From NCBI GenBank assembly GCA_914767715.1, contig OU612075.1:4342001-4406000 (forward strand): a stretch of 64,000 nt of DNA, read 5' to 3'. The DNA comes from Membranipora membranacea. Taxonomy: Eukaryota > Bryozoa > Gymnolaemata > Cheilostomatida > Membraniporidae. Below the pieces are notes generated by a model. The model saw only the letters and a list, made by a program, of their open reading frames with translations. It did no database searches and was not told where the DNA came from. This document shows, piece after piece, positions 43,738-55,860 of this stretch (position 1 is its first letter; every line of letters starts with the position of its first letter). A program made the translations under genes and the position numbers.

Positions 43738-46700
43738 TTACAGTTGTGAGGTCAATACATCAGCAGGGCATGTGAACTCTTGCATGTGACAAAGCTCCGC
43801 AATGGCAACTCTAAGATTGTTCCTGTATATCTCAATCAACTGACATCCGTTAGCTTCTGCACATCGTAGGCACTTCTTTGCCTCTTTGTAGTTTTCACTA
43901 ACATCAAAATAAAGATAAAAACCATATTGTCAGTATTGAAACATTTTTATATTCTAGCATCGGCTCACAGTCATTAAACATAAATATTGACTCACCATAG
44001 AAACTCAGGTTTATGGTCTTCTTTATAGTAGTTACTATCGTCTTCAAAAGCTATCATCATAGTCATACAGAGAGGGAGCTGCTCACAGCCTGTAAACACA
44101 AGTATAACAAAATAATCATGGAAAATTCTTGGTTACATTTGATGATGAAATATCTGCGTTGATCTGCAGCTGCAGAAAACCCCTCCAGAGGTGTAAATAA
44201 TAGCTGGAATTTAGTTGAGCCTGTTTAAAACTAGTTCGTACCAATCTTCTGTAGTTTGGACTAAGAAGTTTGTAATGAGTTTGAATATATATTAATTTGA
44301 CAGAAATTTCACTGAGACTTTCCGGGAAACTCTTCGAACCTCCTGCAAGTATTCAACTGCTCTAGGGTACCAATCTGCCTATCTCTTTCCCTTAACGTGA
44401 CTCAAATTATAACCTTTCATATAGTTATGATACAATGCTGACTTACTCACAAATGATATCCTTCTACTAGTACAATCTACACCTCTAAGAGAATTCTGCT
44501 AATTGTTGTTCCGAAAGGGAGTCTTAAGGGATGACCATAGTACCAGCCCACTTCCATATTAAAGGATATCTCATAGTCAACACAGGCCAACAAATACTGT
44601 TATTGTTAAAACAGTTGGCACATTTAGCTGTTGGTCACCATTCTGCAGAATAGTCATGTGACAAAGCCTCTCTCTGCAGCGCAGCGATGATGTCGCTGAC
44701 TTCCATCAAGAAAAGCAACTCCAAGAGTTCAAAGTTATGAGATACCAAAACCAATGATCTGTTGCAGCCCAAAATATTTCATGTTCTTTGGAGAAATATG
44801 CTACAAATGTAATATTTTACTGATAGGGATTTATCTGCTCAGTCCAAATAAGAAGATAACTCAGCTGGGTAAATTAAAAAAGTAAGCACAACCATTATTA
44901 CTATCAGATCATTTCATTCTCACCTTCTGCAAAGACAGGGGGCGGACACTGAGTGTCCCTCTGACGCACAGCTTCAAATCTGAGGCTCATTATTGTCCTT
45001 TCAACTTGATCTTTAACAACACAGCTTTCTAAAATGTCCTTCAATACTCTGCTACCTCTGTAACATAAGATGAAGTTTGGATATTAATTTGTTTCAGTGT
45101 GTAGCTGAGTGCATGTGAATAAAGATTTGAGCATGGTAAATCTCCTATCACAAACTTATTCTCAGATGTGTATTGGATAAACGTAGGTATTCAGACACAA
45201 CAATAATATATTCACAAAACATGTAAGAATCAGATGCTATTTAAGTTATAGCCTTACCCTGGGCAATCACCAGTCCGCCATAGGTTTGCAACTTCTTCAA
45301 ATCGCCGATTTAATTTCACTTCGCATACTGTAAGGGAAAGAAAATCAACAGATACTGCATCTGCGAATCCGTTACAAAATGCCAGTGAGCAGACGGAATA
45401 CCAGACAAAAGATGATTACAGTTCTCTTTTTTATGGTTGAAATGCCATCCTCACCCTAACCCCCAAAATTTGAATCTCCCCATCAATCTTACAATATCAA
45501 GTGGATATTTAATCATATGATGGATAGTACTATATGGTTTCTAGGGATTATCAGATGGAATTTGTATACAGAACGCAGTTCACTTTTTTATGGTTTAAAT
45601 GCCCTACATCTTCACCTAGCCCCTCAGTTTGTAATTCCCCATCATATCTTGCAATATGTGGTTGCAAATTGAATCATATGATGGTTATCAGAGATAATCG
45701 CTGAGGAATACCCAAAATTTAAAGTTGAGAAATATTGTATCTCGTGTTATTGAATTCTAAAGTAGATTAATCCAATGGACAAAAAACAAGATTTCACATT
45801 AATTTGTCCACCTTTTTTCTAGAGTAATTATGTAGTTGCAGGCCTGATGATCTTTCAGCATTGCTTCGATTATTGCTATTTTAGAGATTAACATATATAT
45901 TTATATATTTATATATTTATATATTTATATATTTATATATTTATATATTTATATATTTATATATTTATATATTTATATATTTATATATTTATATATTTAT
46001 ATATTTATATTAAAGTGACACAAATATAACAAAAATAGCTGATGACCCTAGGGTGTAGCAGTTTTTAAAAGAGATATCCACATAGAAAATTCAAGACTTG
46101 CACACTGCCCAGTGAAGGAGATGGCTCTAACCAGCTGAACCACCTCCTGATCCAACTGAGCAACTCGCAGCTGTAATAAAACTTACACACAAAAAACCTG
46201 AGCGGCTTGATCTCCTTTGTATGGTTACATATTATGGCATTATGGCAATGGTATTTTTGGATATGGTATGTTGTCCCGAATGGTATTATGTCTAATCCAG
46301 CGTTAATATCCACTGGTATTTTGACACAACTGGCGTTTTTTGTACAACTGGTATTTTGACATTGATATAGTGTTCAGTGCTGTTATCACCTGTGACATTA
46401 TGGCCCTGGCATTATGCGCGCTGGCATTTTGTCCACAGTGAGATAAACACTTTCGCGCGTTTTAACGACTTTTTTCGCGATAACTTCGCCAATTTTTGTC
46501 CGATTGTCCTGATATTAACGCCAAAAGATTCGCAGCGAAAAGCTGAGTCTGATCCCAATGCAATCCCTATGCAAAATGTGGCTAGAAATGCAACTTCATT
46601 CACAATTTTGGGCGGATGGATTTGACAGTTGTTTCTAGAAGAGTTTTTCATGCTGATCGCAACAGTTGCACAATAGGCGCCTAATTGCCAAAAACACTAC

Positions 46701-48157
46701 AAGCAAAAGGGAAAGTGATCAAAAAATGATGATAATGGTTTCATAACATCGAAAATCTGGAAGAGCATGTCATAATTAGTGGATCTACAAGTTTTCATGT
46801 GACTGCTGTCATGAATAGCCGAGATGCTGCCAACAAAGTTTGCAATGCCCCCTTATATCACCTGTATAATATAACCATCATTAAAGCGAAACTGCTCTTT
46901 TTAGGTTTGCTGTTGCCTCGAAAACTGGCTTCGGACTTTCTTAGAGATTTGCTTTTATTATGTTGGTTTTGTAGTGACACCATCGATGACTACAAATATT
47001 TTTTCCGCACTTCGCAATTTTTCGATGATACTTGAAGGAGTTAATTTTTGCTTTACAGGCTAGGCCTATATAACCTTAAAAAAGCTATTTTTATGAAACT
47101 GTTATGGAATCTTGAAATTACCGTACTATTTGAATGATGACACATTCAGTGCATAAAAAAACTGGTGTTATGCAATGGGAATGTCAACAACCAGGTCACA
47201 ATAAAAAATATCAGATCTTTCATCCAGCCAGTTTTCGAGGCGCCAGCAAAATTGAAAGTGTGCTTTTGTTTTAATGATGGTGGTGATGGTGATATAAGGG
47301 GATATTGCAACTGTTGTTAGCCACATCTCGGTTGTTTATTACAGCAGTACCATGAAAACTTGTAGATACACCAATTATGATATGCTCTTTCAGATTGTGG
47401 ATGTTATAACAACATAATATTATCATTTTTTGGCATTATGGCATTATGGCTGGGTACCATATCTGCATATAAAGGTATTAAAACATCTTTGTTTTCATAA
47501 AGGCTTTTAGCGCCACAAAAAATCAAATTGTGAATAAGCTAACAATTTCGTCTTTCAAAATATACTGATTAATTCTCATAAATAATATTGAGGTCCTTTT
47601 CATGTTCAAAGACGTCACAATTTAAGTTGCCTACCTAGCGGCCCACAACCATCACAGGCTACCTCTTGAGATTGCTCACAGACACAAGTCTCCACACTAA
47701 ATCTGAGTCCTGGAGGGCAGCTGTGAGTGTGAGTGAGTCTGGTAATGTTATCATACTGAGTAAACTTTTCACATACATGTTCTGCCAGCTGGATGTACTT
47801 GTTACTGTTTCTCCAACACGTACAGTCGTTAACTACAAGATAATGATGTAAAATTCTCAAGGCAACAGGTACCTTATAACCTTTTGGAACTTTTACTCAA
47901 TGAAAGCCCCATGAAAAACCCCTCCTACAGTTTGAGTATGGTTGCTCACAATATATAGCTCAATTTTGAAGTGTTAACAGATGTTAAAAGTCAAACGCAT
48001 TTATATGATCTGATATTCCTAGAAAATGAGATTCTGTTTCCGATACAAGTTTACACTGCATGAGTAAAGTCAAAAAGCACTCACCTTTCCCTTGCTGTGT
48101 AAAATCCGGTAGCCATAGAACAACAGCTATCAGAAGAAGAAGATAACAGGTGAACAT
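43738..48157 (-). CDS. Gene 4: secreted cysteine-rich protein with peritrophin-like domain
   Basis: Six exons: 48157-48085, 47832-47635, 45327-45258, 45057-44924, 44089-43996 and 43897-43738, in frame for 242 aa. Exon 1 is a signal peptide ([17 protein letters not shown]). Exon 2 has a chitin-binding type-2 (peritrophin-A)-like pattern: CEKF, then [16 protein letters not shown] and VACDGC. The remaining exons form a cysteine-rich alpha-helical region ([50 protein letters not shown]) ending in FTCPAD. The spacing suggests paired disulfides. It should be exported and may bind glycan or chitin; the C-terminal half is not recognised. It is a tandem paralog of gene 5 with identical exon phases. 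Confidence 0.8.
45420..45700. repeat. Imperfect direct repeat in gene 4 intron 2
   Basis: Two diverged copies of about 130 bp (about 45,425-45,555 and 45,585-45,700) share CTTTTTTATGGTT, ATGCC, CACC, CCCCATCA and GAATCATATGATGG in order. Origin unknown. Confidence 0.5.
45892..46010. repeat. Octanucleotide microsatellite (TTATATAT)n
   Basis: About 14 near-perfect 8-bp units in gene 4 intron 2. Confidence 0.95.
46098..46160 (-). repeat. Partial tRNA-derived SINE-like relic
   Basis: Contains GGCTCTAACCAGCTGAACCACCTCC, the inverse of the box A region of the relic at 40.6 kb, but no intact box B. Confidence 0.4.
46645..47150. repeat. Interspersed repeat family R1, copy 2 (in gene 4 intron 2)
   Basis: Clearly similar over most of its length to 55,480-55,860. 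Shared parts include AAGGGAAAGTGATCAAAAA, GCCCCCTTATATCACCTGTAT against CCCCCTTATATCACCTGTAT, and GGAGTTAATTTTTGCTTTACA. Short frames occur but are not conserved between copies, so this is a noncoding dispersed repeat. Confidence 0.7.
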
Positions 48158-49273
48158 ATTTGAAGTCCTCTCAGAATCAATCTCAAATATCTGTTAAATG
48201 CAATTCTTTAACAATAAAAAAAAACTGCCTATATTCAGGTCACAATGAATTGGGTATGATAGATAAAAAAAGGAATTTGACTGATTAATGTTTGTTTTGA
48301 TCATAAATCACATGTAAGAAGGTCGTTGCTTCACTATTTGTCACAATAATTGTCTAGGAGCGTATTGTAACTCCAAATCCCAGAAAATTTGGGCAGAAGC
48401 ACAGCATCTAGTCTAGTCCATCTAGTCCATTTGCTATCAGAGATGGTCACACCACTAATTACTGACTTCACAAGTGTCACAATTCATCGGTGCCAGATAG
48501 CCAGATAATAAGGAGACCTTGAGATATATCTGTCTCTAGATTGTTTGTCTTTACACATCAACTCATCTGTCTCGCTCAAAAATAGTTGCTTGGTGAGTAA
48601 CCACAAACATTAGTAATGGGTTATGTGACCGTGAGATCCCGTAAGACTAACCTTATCTCAGCAGCCCAAAAACAACAAAAATGAGATAAGGCTACATGAG
48701 ACTTCCCAACAACTGCAGATTAAACACATTTCATCGTCAGATATACGAGGGGGGGGGGTGATATAGTTTGATACACTCCTGAAAGTATTTTATCAGTTCT
48801 TTTTTATAACTTAATTTATTGGCATCTATAATTTGTATGTTTTTCAAAAGTGCCATTAAACGAGGAACAGTATTGTTAATGGTCCACGAATGTCCGATCT
48901 TTGTATAAGGTAGGATTTACTTAGATGGCTATAAAAGAAACATTCCAGGTAATATATACCCTGTCAGCTCAAGCGCTAATCATTGTCCAACTTTGATTAT
49001 TTCAATTGCATCCACCTCACATTAAAACTGTTAGTAAGATTATTAATAACCTGTCAAAACTAAATTGATATATGTGGGGGTAGCTAGCTTGGTCCATTTG
49101 CCTGCATTCGGAGTAACTCCCCTGCACAGTTCTAGCTGAAAATTTTGCCTCAATTTTAAAAAGTAACTGGCACAGCCTGGCCTGTCTTGACAAGCTAGGT
49201 TGATGGGGGGGATTTATATTTTAAACTGGCACAATAAACCATCAAACAGCGGAGGGAGGGGGGAGGATGGCTG
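48158..49273. other. Intergenic region between genes 4 and 5
   Basis: It holds a poly-G run near 48,751 and, at 49,086-49,139, a half copy of the palindromic MITE family. No gene is seen. The gene 4 promoter should lie here just above 48,160. Confidence 0.5.
49086..49139. repeat. Half copy of palindromic MITE family M1
   Basis: Carries TTGGTCCATTTGCCTGCATT and CGGAGTAACTCCC, the left end of the elements at 53.4 and 60.7 kb, without a matching right half. Confidence 0.55.
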
Positions 49274-52200
49274 TTACAGTTGTGAATCCAGGACATCAGC
49301 TGGGCAGGTGAATTCTTGTAAATGAGGACAAAGTTCCTCAACAGCTTCTCTTAGGTTATTTCTGTATTGACTAACCAGCTGACATCCGTTAGCTTCTGCG
49401 CAGCGTAGACATTTCTTCGCCTCCTTGTAGTTTTCACTAACAACCAAATAAATAAGAAAATACAGACATGCTTTCTATAAATTTTTAAAGTTAATTAATA
49501 AATTAATTGCACTTCGAAATATGTGCTATGGCTGAATTTCCATATTTCTCCTTAACTGATAACTTTCGCTGACTTTTGCTCTTTCAGCTGCCATAACCTT
49601 AACAATCTATAATATTGACTCGCCATATAAACTTAGCTGTAAGATAACTGATATATATTATATGGATGAAAATACATAGCTTGGTTATTTGTGGAGATAT
49701 GCTTTATGAACGACGCCCCAGTGACAACCTTCAAAACCTAAGGCAAGCTAATTCTTGACAAAAGTTAACAACGGTCAATCATATTACATTCTAAACTTGT
49801 GAACCAATCAAAGATGAGAAATGCATCAAGCGACCATTAATAAATACCTGTACGTTTGTTCAGGGTCAGATATGTTCCTCTCATCTTTATTATACATATC
49901 AGTGGCTATTTATGTATGGTTGCTGGACCACATTTCTAACCTTTGATTGCTCTACCACTTCAGAATGTAATATAGTTGACCCTTGTAAACTATTGTCAAG
50001 CAGCTTGCCTGAGTTTTCAAAGGATGTTACTATGACGACAAACAATGCATAACGTAAAAGCTACCAGTTGTTTAGCACTATTTAGATCCTGACACAAAGT
50101 CTTATACTATCCTGATGGCATAATATCTCCATAAATGGCCACTCTATTTATACTCTATTTATTTTACCACTGATCCATAAATTCATATCAATGGAGACTG
50201 TAACAATGTGACATCAACTCACAGTCATTAAACATAAATATTGACTCACCAAAGAAACTTAGGTATATTGTCCTCTCTATAGTAGTTGGTCTCGTCTTCA
50301 AAAGCTATCATCATAGTCATACAGATAGGGAGCTGCTCACAGCCTGTAAACACAAAAACAATCATAAAAAAACTCTCGGTTACATTCGATGATGAAATAT
50401 CTGCAGATAACCCTTTGTATACCTACCTACCTGCCTACCTACCTGCCTACCTACCTGCCTACCTACCTGCCTACCTACCTGCCTACCTACCTGCCTACCT
50501 ACCTGCCTACCTACCTGCCTACCTACCTGCCTACCTACCTGCCTACCTACCTACCTACCTGCCTACCTACCTACCTGCCTACCTACCTGCCTACCTACCT
50601 ACCTACCTACCTGCCTACCTACCTACCTACACTAGAAGAGCTAATGTGAGGTAGAGTTTAGTTTAATCAGTTTAGAGAATCGGGGAAGCTATCCAACGAT
50701 AAAATAGCCAAATCAGAAACCACTGGTACCAAAACCTCAAGTACGGGATTGGCAAAAAACTGACATGTTACAGAAAATAGCAAAACTTCACATATAATTA
50801 GTTCATTTGTGTATACATAATGACTGTGAGATAGAAAAGCTAATAAGGGACATTCTATTATGGCCTTGGAATACCTCAATAAATAAAAAGTGCAGTAGTT
50901 AGTAAGGAGAGGGAGAGGTATACCCCCGAGGGTGCTGGGGGCTGGAACAATCAACAATGAAAGCTCCCCCAGTGGGACTCGAACCCACAACTCCTGCGGC
51001 ACTTATCGCCTGGCAGTGAATGGCAAGCGCGCTAACCGATTGCGCAATCTCACCATCCCTAAAAAAGAATGGGTCGATGGCGCTATTTAGATAGCCTGCT
51101 ATTCACTACTCGGAGTTGTGTTCCTCATCCCACAGCTCATTCCAATCCACCATTGCCACCCTATGAAACACACCATACGTGTTAGGGTTATTGGCCTTAC
51201 ATGGCCCATTGCTGGGACCCCTTGTAGTAGGTTTAGCTGTCTTAGCTGGTTTAGCTGCTAGAAGTAAGCTGGATGGATTGAAGAATTGTTAGCAAAGGGA
51301 AGCCATCATTTCATGTGGCCAACTGATACGTTAGCTGGTCAGTGGAATTGATGTGATTGTTATCCTTGTTGTTAATCCTTACCTTCTGCAAGAACAGGGG
51401 GCGGACATTGAGTGTTTAATTCACGTACAGCTATAGATCTTAGGCTAATTATTGTCCTTTCAACGGGGTCTTTGACAACACAGCTTTCTATAACGTCCTT
51501 TAACATTTGGTTACCTCTGTAATAAAAAATAATGTGACCTGGTTTGGATTCCCTCTTTTTTCACAGTGTAAATTGTGATATTTGTAATGGGTAATCGTTA
51601 GGAAATGTACCACAAAAAATTCCAAAACATGATAACTGAGATTGGAATGGAGTTTTTGTCTTACCCTGTGCAATTGCCAGTCAGCCATAGGTTTGCAGCT
51701 TCTTCAAATCGCCGATTTAATTCAATTTCACAAACTGTAAGGGAAAGAATATTTACACATACTAGCTCATAAAGGGATTTTAACCTATTTGTCTTTCAAG
51801 CAACCTATTTGCAACCACAAAAAAATGGATCCTTAATGAGAACACAAATCCCTCTTTCAAAAACTGAGGTCCATTTCATGTTCAAAGACGTCACAATTTA
51901 AGTTGCCTACCTAGCGGCCCACAACCATCACAGGCTACCTCTTGAGATTGCTGACAGACACAAGTCTCCACACTAAATCTGAGTCCTGGAGGGCAGCTGT
52001 GAGTGTGAGTGAGTCTGGTGGTGATGTCATACTGAGTAAACTTTTCACATTTCTCTTCTGCCAGTTGAATGTACTTGTTGCTGTTTCTCTGGCACGAACA
52101 GTCGTTAACTACAAGATAATTATATAAAATTCTCAAAGCAACAGGTACCTTATAACCTTTTGAACTTTTCTTATGGAGGCCTCATGACAAACCCCTCCTA

Positions 52201-52439
52201 CAGTTTGTGTATGGCTGCTCAAAATATAGCACAATTATGAAGTGTCTACAGATCTTTTAAAATTCAGATGCATTTGTATTATCTGATCTTCTCAAAAAAT
52301 GACTTCCTGTTACCCATTCAAGATTTCACTGCATCAGTGAAGTCAAAATGCACTCACCTCTCCCTTGCTGTGTAATAGCCGGTAGCCATAAAACAACAGC
52401 TATCAGAAGAAGAAGATAATGAGTGACCATTGTCTCCAT
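49274..52439 (-). CDS. Gene 5: tandem paralog of gene 4 (secreted, cysteine-rich)
   Basis: Six exons: 52439-52358, 52108-51911, 51734-51665, 51516-51383, 50343-50250 and 49436-49274, giving 246 aa. Exons 2-5 have exactly the lengths of the gene 4 exons. The signal peptide core ([14 protein letters not shown]) is nearly the same, but the N-terminus differs (METMVT). The peritrophin-like exon is almost identical to that of gene 4 ([16 protein letters not shown]), while the later exons diverge more ([14 protein letters not shown] against VKDQVERTIMSLRF). All cysteines are conserved. Intron 4 carries a CCTACCTACCTG array close to the exon 5 acceptor. Conserved cysteines with diverging loops suggest a functional family. 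Confidence 0.8.
50421..50632. repeat. Minisatellite of CCTA/CCTG units (12-bp period) in gene 5 intron 4
   Basis: A long run of CCTACCTACCTG with a few CCTA-only variants, about 75 bp upstream of the exon 5 acceptor. Both plus-strand frames across it are artefacts of the repeat. Confidence 0.95.
50955..51056 (-). repeat. tRNA-derived SINE-like relic in gene 5 intron 4
   Basis: The minus strand reads GGTGAGATTGCGCAATCGGT, then TTAGCGCGC and a box B GGGTTCGAGTCCC (50,970-50,983). The middle is longer than a tRNA anticodon arm. Probably a SINE head. Confidence 0.55.
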
Positions 52440-53411
52440 ATTTGAAGTCCTCACAGAATAAGTCTCAGAAAGCTGTATGTTACAAGCGACTCGGGTCTCG
52501 GACAACAAACAACAACTGCCTATCTTTAGCCCACACTGAACTGGGTATGTTAGGTAAAAATTAATTTGATTAATTCTTGGTATCTGTCCATCATAAATCA
52601 CAAAAATGTTTTGATTGACCAATCATTCGTCTAGGATTGTGGTTGTAATAACCCATAAGACCCAACAAGACTGTTCAAACGACTACAGATTAACAACATT
52701 ACACATTGACAGATGTAGGCATATGGGGCTGAAAAAATAGTTTGATACCTTCCTGGGTTCTCTCTAACCTGTGTCAGTGATTCACTGCCCAGAGAAGAAA
52801 TAATTCCTAGAAAATTGCTTAACAGGCTGGGATCTTGAGTGATCTGTTAGGTTTGCTTAGCATATTTATGATCTTAAGAGGACCATCAGGAAACACTAGG
52901 CACTAGTTACATAACCTTAATGTGGCCTTGAAACTCTATAATGCCCACACCCATGTCATAATCACTTTTCTTTCCTTTTTTTGGTGGTTGGGACTTCATA
53001 CCAGACCATACAAGAGGAAGCCTTCAATGGCCTTCAAACCCCCAGCTGGTGTTACCCTAGTCTATGTGCTCCATTGCGGCTTCATTGTGTGTTCGCGGCA
53101 TTACATTATCAACCACCCAATTGCAATGCAGCCCTTGAGCGCTTAGACTATAGTGTTACCCAGGTGTTTCACATAATCTCTCTGGTGTATCAGCTCTCCA
53201 GAATTCCTGCTTCCTCTCTTACAGTCCATAAGCAACAGCCTTGCTGTTTTTGTTTTTCATATAGGTTTGGTTTTGACATGATGAAATTACCAAAAATCAT
53301 AGCACAGTTTAGATACAAAAATTATCTTTTATGCTGACTTACTTAATTCAGTGACTGAGCTGAGTTGTGAGATAAAGTGAGCCTTTAGCTTGTATAAGGC
53401 TAGATGTAGAT

Positions 53412-53513
53412 CATGTTAAATCCAATTGCCTGCATTCCCTTCAACTGGTCACGCCGCGGCGTGACTAGTGGATCGGGAGCAACTCCGAATGCAGGCAAAT
53501 AGACTAAACTTAG
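53412..53513. mobile_element. Palindromic MITE family M1
   Basis: TTGCCTGCATT on the left mirrors AATGCAGGCAA on the right, with an inner hairpin built on ACTGGTCACGCCGCGGCGTG and its inverse. The same design is found at 60,690-60,802. Confidence 0.7.
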
Positions 53514-53779
53514 TCTAGGCTGGATGGCAATGTTATATCTTCGTTATTATCTACATTCTATATATATATTCTATGTATTATGGTTACAAGGCTGGGACTG
53601 CAGCAGACCCCGGTCCAGATCTTATATGGAGTTATTTTATCACCAGCAGAAGTGAAATGATACAAGCGGGAACCACTGCCTACCGCTAAAAACACTGGAT
53701 GGAAGATTGAGAGACTTGCTCACACGCATAGTCTCACTAAGAGTGAGACCTAGTAAGACAGTTACGCTTGAGGGTACCT

Positions 53780-54860
53780 GGATCCGTAGGAGGATCAGCC
53801 TGGAGTCGTCTGCCCATTAACATCTCGTCTGAAGAAAATCCATTATGTATAGATGAGTTACAGTACAAGAGTAAAGCCAGATCTGGGTCAGGGATTTTTA
53901 ACCGATTGTACACAACTCACCACTTCGCCAGTGGCCTGAGTATACCGGGAGAGCTTGGAAGCAGTAATCAGCTGCAAATTTCCTGTACTCTTGGCTGACA
54001 TAAAAAGGCCCATTATCTGACATTAGAGTTTCAGGACAGCCGTGTCTGGCGAACATAGAATTCAGAGAGCTGATAACGGCTGTACTTGTCATGTTGGTCA
54101 GTCGGAAAATTCTATATACCTTGAGTAATTATCTACTACGACAAGGTAATCATCAGCTTTTTAGTGGAATAGATCCAAAGCTACGCGCTGCCACGGTCTA
54201 GCTGTCTGGTATCATAGTTGGTTTTTGAGGCACAAAATTTTCTGGTTGGTGTTATTGGTAGGTTCGACAATTTTTTACCACCTCGTCTATGTCTTGAGAG
54301 ATCCCAGGCCACCACAGAGATTGACAGGCTTGTTCTCGGCATATTTGTATTCCTGGATGACCATTGTATATGCGTTTCAGAGTGTCTCTTCTCTCGTTGA
54401 GCAGTCTCACTATACTCTGGTTGTATTACAGTAGGATGTCAACAAGTGTTATTTCAGTTTTCCTTGCCAGTATGGTTTGAGGTTGGTCTCGACATCTTAG
54501 GGATAATCAGGCAATCCATAGTCGCTGGAGTGTATCACATGTCGTAGAGTTGTGTCCTCAGAATGACTTATTCATAGCTCTTGCAGGCGGTGTTCACTTG
54601 CAGGAAGTGATGGGGTAGTAGATATGGCTGCTATTTCTGTTTCTCAAGAGAGTCTTTTATCGTCAACATCTGGTTTAGATAGTGTTGTCTGGTGAGTAAA
54701 TCGGCTATAAAGGTGCATTTACCGGGTTCATGTTCTACTGCGAATGGATATCTCAGTTTCGTTTTCTTTGGATCAGGGTTGTGAGGTTGTTGATTGAGTT
54801 TAAGTTCGGTAAGAGGGGTTTGTGGTCAGTTTCGATTGTCACATTGGAGGGTCCTAAAAT
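53780..54860 (-). pseudogene. Decayed Ty3/gypsy pol fragment (RNase H and integrase)
   Basis: In minus-strand order there is an RNase H end with VTIETDHKPLLPNL (about 54,850-54,745), an integrase HHCC zinc-finger part with YNGHPGIQICREQACQSLWW (about 54,380-54,280), and the integrase core with RHGCPETLMSDNGPFYVSQE (about 54,060-53,990). It then continues in another frame with YTQATGEVVSCVQSVKNP, so at least one frameshift is present. No LTR pair or gag is seen. It is an inactive relic. Confidence 0.75.
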
Positions 54861-55479
54861 GTACATCTCAGATTTCAAGGACGCCCACGCTCATCCTGAT
54901 ACTTCTAACACGGTAGTCGACCATCTTTATTCAGCATCTGCTAGAATTCAAGACTTAGAGGCAATGAGTCTGCGCAACCCATCTGGTTAAACATAGTCTG
55001 AGCCCCCAGACTTTGCCCCCCGTCGGACGGCCCCCGTAGGTTGATCCTGCAATGAATAGTTCCTAGTCCCTGTTTTATTTACATCACACCATCCATTCGA
55101 GACCTCTAAGTGGCTAAGTTAGATCAGATATCCTAGGAGAGAATATACCTAGTTGGTTCACAGAACCAAGAAATGACTGAGGCTGTGACGTAAGTAGGGG
55201 CGGGTAACTCCAAAATGTCCTGTATTCGGTTGGGGTCAAAGTGTATGCCTAAGTATTACAACCAAGACTAGGTTAGGTTGATGTTCCAGTGCAAAGGAAT
55301 ACTCAAAAATCAAGTATAAGATAAAATATCAGCAGAAGAAAGGGTACATAGTATGAAACAAGAAAATAGGGTCTGAAGACACCCATGATTAATATGACGT
55401 ATAAAATACGATCTACACTGTGATATTAAATGCAAAAATATGTGAAAAGCTGCACCATAAGCAGCTAATTGACTAAAGC

Positions 55480-55860
55480 GCTGCCAGCATAAGGGAAAGT
55501 GATCAAAAAGTGATTATATGGTTTTAAACATCCAAAATCCGAAAGAGCATGTCAGAGGAAGTGGATGCAAAAGTTTTTAGCCGAGGAACAGCTGAAAACA
55601 GTTGCAAATCCCCCCTTATATCACCTGTATATAACCAGCGATACACTTTATCAATTTTGCTGTCACCTGGAAAACTCGCATCGGATGACTGTGAAGATCT
55701 TATTTTCTTATGGTGGCTTTGTAATGATTCATTCGATGACCAAAAATATTTTTCAGCACTACACACTTTTTGATGACACTTATAGGAGTTAATTTTTGCT
55801 TTACACATTATATAACCTTATAAAAACTTTTTTATGCAACATTAATGGAAATTTAAAAAT
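55480..55860. repeat. Interspersed repeat family R1, copy 3
   Basis: Similar along its length to 46,675-47,080 (shared motifs are listed there). The short frames are not conserved between the copies. Confidence 0.7.

Noticed and set aside
49600-49640. Possible extra copy of exon 5 in the last intron of gene 5
   Set aside because: Only about 30 bp around a decayed donor (GCGAGT) resemble the exon 5 end; no open frame or acceptor follows.
50286-50654. Plus-strand Tyr-Leu-Pro-Ala/Thr repeat proteins
   Set aside because: Translation of the CCTACCTACCTG minisatellite inside an intron, open in more than one frame.
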